From NCBI GenBank assembly GCA_015698045.1, contig BLAL01000053.1:1676501-1740500 (forward strand): 64,000 bases of DNA. The letters run 5' to 3'. Both the position numbers and the translations under genes were made by a program. Each line of letters starts with the position of its first letter. Positions within the stretch are counted from its first letter, which is position 1. This document shows positions 11,674 through 22,256 of this stretch, one piece after another. The DNA is from Rhizophagus clarus. Its lineage: Eukaryota; Glomeromycota; Glomeromycetes; Glomerales; Glomeraceae. A model generated the notes under the pieces. It worked only from the letters and a program-made list of their open reading frames with translations. It was not told where the DNA came from and searched no databases.

Positions 11674-14600
11674 CGATTAAAAATTAATTTTTTTTAAAAA
11701 ATTAATTTTAGCTAAATTTGAATTATCAACTTGCACGATCGACAGATTAGATAAACGAGAACAATTTGCTAACGATTCTCTTCAAATACCGCCTAATACC
11801 AACTTATTTGGTGATGTAGCGTGGTCAATTTCAATTTCTAATAAATTAGCGAATGGGGAAATTTTAATTGCATTATCGTGCTTTAATAAATATCATTGTT
11901 TGATGTCGGAAGATAAAAATTCTGCGCAATATTACAGATCCGTAAAAAGACAATCAATAAGTAGTATATTTACAGATATAATGACTGAAACAACTGCTGA
12001 CGTGAATGATGATGTTGGATTGGAAGATGGGGAAATGATAGGCTTTAATACTACATGGATATTTTCCACGTTAAATAAAGAAAGAATTCGTACCATATTT
12101 GATGATCTTGGTGGTATAGTAAGGTTCCTTAGTCCATCAGATTCCAAAAGACAACCTCTTATTATTATTCATCATTATGGAATTATAAAAACTTCAATCC
12201 CTTTAAATTATCGTCAACATAAGAAAAACGCGTTAAACAAATCATTATTTTACAAATTCTTTGCCGATAATCCAAAAGGTACAATTGAATTTTATTTCCC
12301 ACTGGCAATTTCAAAGCAACTAAAAGTTCGCAATGAAGATAGACCACAATTAAATTTATTCAATAAAAATATTAAGAATAATTATCTCTTCTTACAAGAT
12401 TGTAAAACGGATAAATTAAATTCGCTTGAATGTTACAACTTAGAGAATGGAGAATTAATTAAATCATTTCTAATAGATACTGGTAGGAACGCTAAAGATA
12501 ATTTAAATTACTATTTTCGTAAGAGTTTTAATTCTGTTAAAAATTGTATGATAATTGAAATTTCGAAAAATGGAAAATTATTGGCTTACCAAAGTAAATT
12601 TAATCAAAACCATGTTACATTGTATTTAATGGAAAATACCTTGGAAATATGTACAAAGGAATTTACTGATATAAGAGATATAATTTATATTCAATTTATT
12701 TGTAATGATGAAAAATTGTTGATTATTGGTGAACAGAATGTCGGAGGAAATCAAGTAGTTGAAAATTCAGAAGAAATTGAAGTAGTAAGCATCAAAAAAA
12801 AGAGATCATTGAAGACTGTACCTGTAATGATAATTTGGGATTTATTTTCTTCAAATTCGGAAGAAGATTCTATCAAGATTACTCATGATTCTTTAAATTC
12901 GTTAGATATCTTCCGACATCATCATAATTATGCTAGTTCTAATGGAAATACAATTTATATAGATGAAAAAGGAGCTGTTAAATCTTTATTAGATCATCCG
13001 GATCTAGTCAATGTTCTTAATAAAAAATTTATAAATCAATCATTAAAACCTTTAGATGTAATCGTTGCACAAGAAATGAGCGAAGGTTTAAAAAAACACG
13101 CGATTTTTCATTTAGACAATATACTGGATAGTGGTGCGACAGAGAATGAAGCTATTGTTATCTATAGTGAGCCATGGATACATAATAAAAACTACCCTCG
13201 AATATCAGTATTTCTTGATGAAGATAAATCTATTCAATTAATCATTGGAGTTTATTCTGTACAAGTTTGGAGAAGATTATTAAGAGGGGATCGTCAATTA
13301 ACGCGTCTTGAATATATTTGGATAAGTCAAAAACGAAAAATTGAAGTCAAATCTTTATTAGTAGAAAGAAATGAATTTTTACTTGAATTTATATTAATAG
13401 ACGAAAATGAGGAACAACAAGTTAATTATATAAGCAATGGAGAAAGAATTCGATTACATTGGCCACATAATGTCTCAATTCTTAAGGACGCATGCGTTGC
13501 GCTTGAATGTTGTCATTATTTTATTGACAATCCTATAAGTCCAAGGAAAGGACTTTTATTCGATAAATTTCGAGTTCAAATACAAAATATCGTTAAAAAT
13601 TTTATTAATTACAATCCGAATATTTTTCGATTAACTGATATTAAATATGATATCATGGGAAATCTTATACGAGGAAATTGTGTTTCTATTATCAAAAGAA
13701 TTTTGTTCATCAATACGGACAAATATAAAAGTGCAATCAATTCAAGAGCAATGAAGGCAAAAATGAAAGGTCATTTACATTTTCCACGTTTATATTCGTG
13801 GGAGTCTAATACTCCAAAAAAGAACGACTTAGAAGTAGCTATCGAAACTATTACCGGAGTACATAGAAAAGACACGATAATTATTGGATATTTATTAGAT
13901 TATTATTCTGATAATGCAATGGAAAATACTGGATGGATGATTTCGGTCAGCCAGATTTTACCGCTTTTATATGATCGCCACCTGGATTACTATGTTAAAG
14001 AGTTATTTTATAAACCATGTTTTGGAGCGAGACTATCACGTACTGATGAATCTTTAGTATCTTCAATTGAATTGATGAAAGGTCATCATAAAAATGTACA
14101 TTCGATGATTATTCAACAAGGACTACCAAGAAAGCCAATTACTAACATTCCAGATTTTAAAAAAAGAATCGAAGTTACTAAAGAATACATAGAAACAAAG
14201 TAAGTCAGGTTCATTATTATGATTTTAATTTAAAAATTCTATAAGGAGAATTAATATCATTATTCTTAAACGATAGTTTACTTAGCCTTAGTAGACATGA
14301 TCCATCTGTGATGACAAAATTGAATGTGGTCCCACTTCCAGATTTTTTTACTTATCCTCGTATTTCACCAAATAAAAATGAAAAAATTCTTAATCATTAT
14401 TTGGCTTGGCGAGTTCTGAAAAACATCATTTTGCCTCATGCATATATCGAAGTGGGAGATTTGAATTATTCTCCTTTTTATCGCATATTAGTACGTGATA
14501 ATAGAATAACAACATTTTCAAATCCTTCACTTGCTGCATTAGTAGATTATAAATGGAGCAAGGCACAATCATACTTTATTCGTTCTTATGCAATATATAT

Positions 14601-16210
14601 TGTATTTGCGTTGTCCTTTTGGACTCTTACCAATGTAACGCGAAATGATGTTTTTACACCAATTACCAGCAAAGGACTTTATTTCCCATTGCAAATATTG
14701 CTGTTTTATATAGGTTATCTTCGACTTGCCTTTGAATATCTTCAATTAAAGTACAAAGGCTTTAGAAAATATTTCACCGTTTACAATTTTTTTGACATTA
14801 TATCTATAATTATGCCTTTATGTTTGGTTATTTCTTTAAATTTTTTGGATCTAGGTGTGAGCGATTTAACATTGCGTTATTATACGGTTGCAACTTCTTT
14901 AACTTCACTTGTTATGTGGATTGAATTGGTAAACGCAAATTAAATTTTTTAATTTGATTTCTTCTTGACTAATAAAATTTTCAATTGCTTTTATTTCATT
15001 TAATTTATAGCTTTTATTATTACGATTTTTTACAGGTTTGTAAAAATATTTATTAATAATCTATACTATTATTAAAATCAAAATTAACATTTATTATGAT
15101 TATTTAGGACCGGCTAATTATATTAACATAAGCGTGAATATCATAAGAAGAGTTTTCTATTTTTTCGTTTTCATGTTAATATTTATAGTTGCGATTGCGC
15201 ATTCAATGTAAGTGAAATTTTTGTGAATTACATGTAGTCTATTGTAAAATATCTAACTTTATTGTGATTTATTTAGGTATATTCTTTTACGATCACCTAA
15301 TTCGATAGGCCTTGACCCGGATGGTCAAAATTACGCTTTGTTTAATACTGATACTGAAGAAAATGTGGCTCCAAATGTTACTATAAATCAGACATTTAAT
15401 GTTAATCAAGTTAGTGATAATTATTTTTCAAATTTTTGGCAGTCTATTATAGCCGTTTATTTTTGGACTAATGGACGATGGGATCAAGTTGATCAATGGA
15501 ATTTTTTACCAGTTACGATATTATGTTTTCGTAAGTAATTATGAAATGTCGTATACATTATATATTGGACACGTTCTTACTAATTCATACTTAAATTATA
15601 GTCGCAAGTATATTACTTATTACCGTAATGCAGAATATGTTAGTTGCTCTTATGGCGTAAGTAACAACATTCCTTATTAATGGACAAAATTTAATTCGCT
15701 CTAATTTACTGAAATGTGCAACATAATTTTAGTTCTGTATTTGATGAAGCTTGTGCTTTAGGAAATCAAGCTGTATTGAAATTTCGTGCAGATTTAATCA
15801 GCGACTACGAAACGTTAATGAGATTTGTTATCGATTTAAAGGATGAAAATGAAAATCCTAAAGAACTTCATTATGTTGCTAAAATTGAAGATGTTGAACG
15901 TTGGGAAAGTGGAATTAAAAAGTATTGCAAATTGCATAAGTGTATTTTAGTTGATAAATCTGATCGTGTGTCGTCTGATGAGGAGGAAGAAGATTATAGT
16001 GATGATGAAAGTGAAAATGAATTTTACTCAAAGAGTAGAAAAATGAGATATTCTGAAAGTAGTAGAGAATTAAGATATTCTGAAAGTAGTTTTAGCGAAC
16101 TTTATATGGAGAAATTAGATAGTCGAATGAAAGAAATTCATAATGATATAAGAAATAAGATAAAAGATTTAGAAGACAAACTTAAGACGCTTTTAGAGCC
16201 AAAAAGATAG
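11555..16210 (+). CDS. TRP-like ion-channel protein with beta-propeller-like N-terminus, about 1370 aa
   Basis: Eight exons fit: 11555-11615, 11712-14199, 14277-14928, 15011-15035, 15108-15207, 15277-15530, 15602-15656 and 15733-16210. All introns are 69-96 bp, GT..AG, and every join is in frame (4113 coding bases). Residues 1 to about 560 resemble a WD/beta-propeller (MIIWDLFSS, VQVWRRLLRG). Hydrophobic segments lie at about 951-968, 983-1002, 1019-1039, 1050-1072 and 1089-1109. A loop with NVT/NQT glycosylation sites leads to the pore stretch FWQSIIAVYFWTNGRWDQ (about 1162-1179), then the last helix (1186-1212). A conserved post-pore segment and an acidic, Ser-rich tail with a terminal coiled coil follow. 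This is the six-helix Ion_trans/TRP plan, so a membrane cation channel is likely. The start MSKYYVALSQDGQEVAIFNS is the first in-frame ATG after a T-tract. Ligand and ion selectivity are unknown. Confidence 0.85.
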
Positions 16211-16753
16211 TATATGTATTAATTAATGTAACATTATTGGTTTTTCTCATTTTTAGGTTAATAAATAAATACATTTTAACTAGTAAATTATATTGTGAGT
16301 GAAGCATTATATATAAGTATATCGATCGCTGAACCTTTGTCGTGTGAAATCTTCTAAAAAATCTTGCATCATTTATATATATATATAAACAATTTTACAT
16401 ACTAGATTAAATAGTCATCAATCCAGAGTGAATAAAAAAAGAGATTCAATCATTAATCTTGAGTGGGCCCCAAACCGATAAATTTTATCTAATCCTAATA
16501 TTTTTTTTGATAATAAATGTGATATACTGCTCTCGAGAACTTTAGGTCGTCATGATTCTATGAAGTTGATCTTAGATCCAAATAAATCGAAGATTCAAAA
16601 GTTACGAGTTACGACGTAATGAATAATTAGGAAATTTGTTCATTCAAGACTGCTATAATACTCTAACCTCGAAACCTTGGAAATGTAACAGCAGGTAACA
16701 TGCGAGTGGAGTCTCAAAGAATGTGATTCATAATTTTATGCGTTTGACCTAAA
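16211..16753. other. Intergenic 3' of the channel gene
   Basis: AATAAATAAATA at about 16259 is a plausible polyadenylation signal for the channel gene. No other element was recognised before the tandem repeat. Confidence 0.45.
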
Positions 16754-17315
16754 CCGCCAATAAGTAAGGTTCGAACTCAGCGTTTTCACGTTCCACCATT
16801 GACAATCATTCATCCGCAACAATTTTCACGCGCAGGACGACTAAAACCTTTTTTTTTACCGTGTAAACCTAAACATGGGAAAGACAGTTTCGACGAGTCC
16901 ATTAATATTTTCTCTTCTCTTTTAATACATATATATTTAATAAAATATTTTTAACTACCATTGACGAAGGCTCGAACGTCAACAGTTCCACCATTGATAT
17001 CATTTATCCGCAGGATTGCCACACGTAACCTTTTCTTTTACCGTGTAAATCTAAACATGAGAAAGACAATTTCGACGAGCCCATTAATATCTCTTTAATA
17101 CACATATATTTTATTTAACAAAATATTTTGTTTTTAACTACCATTGGCGAAGGTTCGAACGTCAACAGTTCCACCATTGATATCATTTATCCGCAGGATT
17201 GCCACGCGTAACCTTTTCTTTTACCGTGTAAATCTAAACATGAGAAAGACAAATTCGACGAAGCCATTAAATATTATCTCTTTTAATAGACATATATTCA
17301 ATAAAATATTCTAAT
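16754..17315. repeat. Tandem repeat, three units of about 183-200 bp
   Basis: The blocks GTTCGAAC, CCACCATTGAnAnCATT, ATCCGCA, TTTACCGTGTAAA and AAAGACA recur three times in the same order, with unit starts near 16756, 16955 and 17138. Units 2 and 3 are nearly identical (period 183) and unit 1 is more diverged. The array lies just beyond the 3' end of the minus-strand F-box gene. GGTTCGAAC resembles a tRNA/SINE B box, but no matching A box or tRNA fold was seen. Confidence 0.75.
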
Positions 17316-17391
17316 TCTTCATTTTTTTTATTTTTTATTTTTTATTTTATTTTTTTTTTTCTTGTATAAAAAAACATACATACAAAATCTA

Positions 17392-18870
17392 TCAAATGAA
17401 ATGTAATTGTTCCTCATCTTCAAATTTTATAGTCTCAAATTCTTTAATAATACCCAACTTTTCATATTTTTCAATTATTTTCATATTTTCATCATTTTTT
17501 TCTAAACTATCATCTTCTTCAAAATATTTAATAATAGTGAAATGAAGAGATTTTTGTGGCACGCGATTTTTCCAATTTACAAAAAATTCTTCTAAATCTT
17601 TTGAAACTAATTTTGAATCCGAATCATTAAATAACCTTAATTTACGAAAATTTTTTGGTGAATATTTTGCCAAAGTTTCCAAAAAATCTTTTTCTCTTAA
17701 TAATTCATAACCACACCAAATTCTAACACTTTCTAATAATTGACATTGATTAAAAATTAATTTTAATGTTTCTAATTCATTATCCATAAATATAGTAAAT
17801 AAAGATTTCAAGTTTGGACAAAATTTAGCTATAGCCAAATTTAATGAATTATCATAATCACCAATATAAAATTCCTTTAAATTCCTTCCACTAATTTCTA
17901 GAAATTTGATTAATATATCAAATCTTGGACATCCATACGGAAATTTTAAAATTTGTAATTTTGGAAATTTGATATATTGTAACTTATTAAGTTCACAAAA
18001 AGAATCCCTATAATGAAATGATAAAACCAGTTCTTCTAGATTTATGAAATCAGTTATAAATGATAATGGACCAGAATTTTCCCCTCCATTGATTTTTAAT
18101 TTGACTAAAGTCTTTGAATGTTTTATTAGTGAAGGTATAATGTCCGTCCAATTAGCACCATCATATGTTTGTATTAGTGATAAATGTTTTAAATTATGTT
18201 GAGAAGAGATTAAATCTTTTAATCCATTTGAAACGGTACTCTCAAATTCTATGGTTAAAGATTGAATATTATAACATATTTGAGATAATTGATAAAATAA
18301 TTCGGGATAAATATCTGAACTACAATTTAATACCGTAAGATTCGTTAAACAATCTATTGCTCCAGGAAAATATGTAAAAGTAACATTAATGATATTTTCT
18401 GTTGAATTGTATCTTAATTCTTTCAAGGAAGGAATTTGTTTCATAAACATTTTTAATATTTCTTGAAATAATAAATATTTACAATAGTTCAAACTTCTTG
18501 AGATGATTGATTGTTTCGATTGTTGATTTTCAAGAGCATGTTGAATCATTTGATCAATTCTACGGATTGAAAGAACTTTACAAAATGATGCGTAATTAAA
18601 TAACGGAGGTTTTGAAGTTAAAGTTGAAGTAAAAATTTCATTCTTATGTAAAAGTTCTTTTGATACATTAGGAAGACAAGAAATCAAAGTATCAAGTATT
18701 TTTGGTGGTAAATTAAATTGATTCGATCCCAAAACATTTTTCCATAAAATTCTAACAGAAATTACACACCAAAATCGATTTACAAGTAAGCACGAATGTA
18801 AAGAAAACTTTTCTTCCTCCAAATAATCAAAAATTTCATCAAGACAATCAGCGGGAAGTTGATAGGGCAT
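17392..18870 (-). CDS. F-box/LRR-like protein, 492 aa
   Basis: The N-terminal F-box (LPADCLDEIFDYLEEE, then LHSCLLVNRFWCVISVRILW, residues 4-43) would bind Skp1 in an SCF ubiquitin ligase. The remainder resembles degenerate leucine-rich repeats (for example LIKHSKTLVKLKI, FINLEELVLSF, AKFCPNLKSLF) and would bind the substrate. It is intronless. It is the most diverged of the nine family members here: MPYQ replaces MPCQ, the F-box is followed by an acidic EEEKF, and the C-terminus is acidic. The start is fixed by alignment of the F-box with its paralogues. The T-rich tract just upstream (A-rich on the plus strand, 18890-18945) is like the leaders of the other members, but their two conserved upstream blocks are not evident. 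The target is unknown. Confidence 0.85.
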   Translation of the reverse strand: MPYQLPADCLDEIFDYLEEEKFSLHSCLLVNRFWCVISVRILWKNVLGSNQFNLPPKILDTLISCLPNVSKELLHKNEIFTSTLTSKPPLFNYASFCKVLSIRRIDQMIQHALENQQSKQSIISRSLNYCKYLLFQEILKMFMKQIPSLKELRYNSTENIINVTFTYFPGAIDCLTNLTVLNCSSDIYPELFYQLSQICYNIQSLTIEFESTVSNGLKDLISSQHNLKHLSLIQTYDGANWTDIIPSLIKHSKTLVKLKINGGENSGPLSFITDFINLEELVLSFHYRDSFCELNKLQYIKFPKLQILKFPYGCPRFDILIKFLEISGRNLKEFYIGDYDNSLNLAIAKFCPNLKSLFTIFMDNELETLKLIFNQCQLLESVRIWCGYELLREKDFLETLAKYSPKNFRKLRLFNDSDSKLVSKDLEEFFVNWKNRVPQKSLHFTIIKYFEEDDSLEKNDENMKIIEKYEKLGIIKEFETIKFEDEEQLHFI

Positions 18871-20780
18871 TTTTATATTTTTTTTAAAAATAAAAATAAA
18901 AAAAAAAAAAATGTTGAGTGGGCGTTCGGAGAAAAAAAAAAAAAACCTGATTTGCTGTTGTGTTACTTCTGCTTTTATTTATTACTTAATTGTTTGTACA
19001 AATCACAAGATTTTCTCACACTAGTACATTTTTTACGACGGAAGATGATTCAATAATTCGGAATTACGAAACCTTATCATATTTTAAAGTAAATCATGGC
19101 ACTCGTACACAAATCTTTAGTGAAAGGCGAAAAAGTTGTATATGCTCTATGTATATATATATATATTTGTAAATTATTTCCAAGGAATGGCGGTGCCTCA
19201 ATGCCTCATGACAAAATTTGAGGATTATGCATATATATAAGATATATAAGTAAATTATTGGGTAATTTCATTATTAATCACTTGAGGAACCATTACAAGG
19301 GTCAGACCCCGGATATAGGTCCGCTTGCCACATCTGCCGCAGCTGCACCTTTAAACGTTGGTACACAAAACCAAAATTTTCTCAAGTTTAAAAAGTTATG
19401 AATTCAGGTCATATTTATAACAAAATAATTTGATGACGAAATAATTTGCCAAGAATTCTAAAATTCTTAAGTTCTCAAACAACACACAAATAAAATGAAC
19501 CAATCACAAAAGCCCAGTTTAAGGACCGATCATCTAACAACTACATCAATAAAACTACGCCTATCCTACACCTAACTAATAAATTAATTATAAGATTCCC
19601 TGGAATCTACCTTACACCATATAATTTATGTGATCATCAACTATTCAATAAGAAGGAATTATTTTTCAGCTGTCATTAAAAGGTTCTGAACTAGTAAAAC
19701 TTCTAGTCAAAAATAATGTATTCGATAATTGATTAGGCGGTCATTTCTTATTGCTGCGAAATTTTACCAAACATATAAATGATAACCCTTTTGAAAAGTA
19801 ATATCACGTTATAATACTGAGAAATTAAAAAATAAATAAAGCGCGAATTCAGTATTGTGCGCAACCTAAGAAATCGTATGCACAAATCACTGAACATTAA
19901 CTTTCATTTTAGTTTCTTAGCTCTTAGGAAAGTATTTTTAATGCTTTACCGGACTTTTTGTAAACAGATTGTCAAATGACATATTTTATGTTATGGATAT
20001 TAGTTTTAATATTAGGCCGCTCAATTTGATTGTCTGCTTAACGTATTTTCTTAAAAAAAAAATCTGACTTGAAATAAACATATAAAATTATTATTTTAAA
20101 CCTTCAAACTTTTCATAAAATTCGGACGTTAAACTTAATTATATCGGATCTTACTAATTAAATTTTATGGGATCATGAATTAAGCTTTTTTCGTTTAAAC
20201 GCTTTTTTTGATATACTATCGCTTGTCCTTGTATCATTGGTCGGAATATACTCGATAAACGTATATATAATATCATTGTTTAAATAAAGCTATACCATGT
20301 TTAAATGTGAGTAAAAAATAAGTGCTACGCTGTTTGCTTCGGATTCCTATAGAAGGGATAATCCCGATCTTTGCAACAGAGATAGTTTATCATCAGAAAT
20401 AGACGATATATCATGAGAAGTCCTGTTTATTAATTTAAATATCAATTTTCAGAGCTGATAACTGACGTGTTAAGATTTTGTGTATAATTATTTCTAGTTG
20501 TCCAAAGCGGGGCGGAGGACTTTTACGTTCAATACAAGCTTCGTCTGTACGTATACCTGACTCGTACATTTACCATTATACTAAATAACTTTCTTAACTA
20601 ATAGAATTTAGTAAAACATGTAAATACTAAATACCAAATTAAGTATTATACTCTTTTATTCATTCATTTGTTCGTTCATTTCTTGTGTTCCTTAATTCAT
20701 CATGATTCAATGATTCATGGATTGAAAGTTTTCATTTTTAATCAATAATCTAGTTTCGATCTTAAAAATTTAATCAATTA
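18871..20780. other. Intergenic; a G+C-richer patch at about 19295-19360, no gene seen
   Basis: The patch with GGGTCAGACCCCGG and GCCGCAGCTGCACC stands out in base composition, but no frame or known element could be assigned. The remainder is A+T-rich and without recognisable structure. Confidence 0.4.
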
Positions 20781-21328
20781 GGACAGGCAAAAGAAATTTT
20801 AGATTCTCGTGACAGAATTTTAAAATTGGCGCGGTCACCCGTTTTTTTTACATATATAAAATTTATTTATATTTTTTATTTATATCTCATATAATAATAT
20901 ATAGCATTTGAGGTGTCTATTTTTAGAAAGCCCCCATAGAGCTCACGTCTAAATTAAACGTGATGCTACAGAAGAGAAGAAATTTGTAAGATGAGTGTGA
21001 TAACTGAATCTAACTCTTTAGTGTAGACGAAGGGACGAAGGGTCTTGTTATTATGCTATGTTACAGTTTCGACTTTCGAACAAAAAAAAAAATGGTAAAG
21101 ATACTGAATTCAAGTAACAAAAAAAATTATTAACAAAATTATTTAAAAATTTATAATATAGTATAGTATATGCCGTGTCGTTAGCAAATAAAAACACCCG
21201 TCGTTACAATTTTCATTATACCAAGTCACGTGATAAAGTTTACTATAAAAAAAGAACGTTTCGTGAATTTTAATAAAATTGAAGCGGCCAGGTCACGAGA
21301 ATCTAATTTTTTTTTTTTTACCCGGTCT
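20781..21328. mobile_element. MITE with TA flanks, TTAGATTCTCGTGAC inverted ends (548 bp)
   Basis: The left end runs GGACAGGCAAAAGAAA then TTTTAGATTCTCGTGAC. The right end, read on the minus strand, runs AGACCGGGTAAAA... then AATTAGATTCTCGTGAC. The ends pair over roughly 33 bp with a core of 15 identical bases. A TA dinucleotide lies immediately outside each end (20779-20780 and 21329-21330), as expected for Tc1/mariner-type insertion. No coding capacity is present, so it is a non-autonomous element. The superfamily is inferred only from TA. Confidence 0.65.
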
Positions 21329-21330
21329 TA

Positions 21331-22256
21331 TATATCCTATAGGCATTTAAAACGAGAAACAGTAAAATAAATTTAAAAATCAATTCGTGAAGCTCGCTTC
21401 GGACCTTCTAACGGTCCCGTCACTAGTAGACACTTTTCCTTGAAATTTCTTGCTATGTTATTAGCACAAGTAATTAATGTACCTTCAACTTGAAAATATC
21501 AAAAATAGGATAAACAAAAATGCAAGAATATGGCAACGAATATGCTTTGTTTCGACTTCAAATAATGTATTGGACACCACTACTGTAAATGTATTAAACG
21601 AAAGTTTGAAATATAAATTATTAATGTATTATAGCAATATATAAAAAAGCTTAAGCGGATTAAATTATTCATAAATTTTCTTTAAAACGTTGCGTTCGAA
21701 TTCCTTTTTATGGTTAGAAATTTTTAATTTTGAAATTTTCAATTATTTTCATTCTAATTTCACAATTTTGGTCTAATCTATTATTTATTATCTTCCATAA
21801 AATATTTAAACATAAATGAACAAAAAGAAAATGATTTTTTTTACAGTATACAATTTTATTTTACAATTAATAAGAATTTCTTTTATATCTTATGGAGCCA
21901 ATTTAGAATAATTAAATAATAATTTTAATTTATAAAACTTTTGTCGAATATTATGCCAGATATTAGGAGGATTTATGGCCTCCGCAACGTGACTCCAAAA
22001 ATTTAATACATTCAGTTAGCGCCGCGCCATTATTCGATAACTGATAACACTTTCAATTTGTCGACAACTATTAAATTATTGTTAGTAATAAATAAAAATA
22101 GCCCATACTTTTTGCTCTCATGTATTCGAGTTAACTTCAAAGGATCTGCAGAAAATGCGGAATCTGATATGAAAGTAAATAATTATGCGACAAATTTATT
22201 TTATTTCGGGATAAATGTTATGTATCAAATATTAGTGTTGAACAGGTACACATAAA
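21331..22256. other. Intergenic; no gene seen
   Basis: GAAGCTCGCTTCGGACC at about 21389 is a short G+C-rich inverted motif. The remainder is plain A+T-rich sequence. The short frame at 22058 has no family features. Confidence 0.45.

Noticed and set aside
17150-17170. tRNA-like GGTTCGAAC
   Set aside because: No acceptor stem, anticodon arm or A box around it; it is part of a 183-bp tandem repeat.
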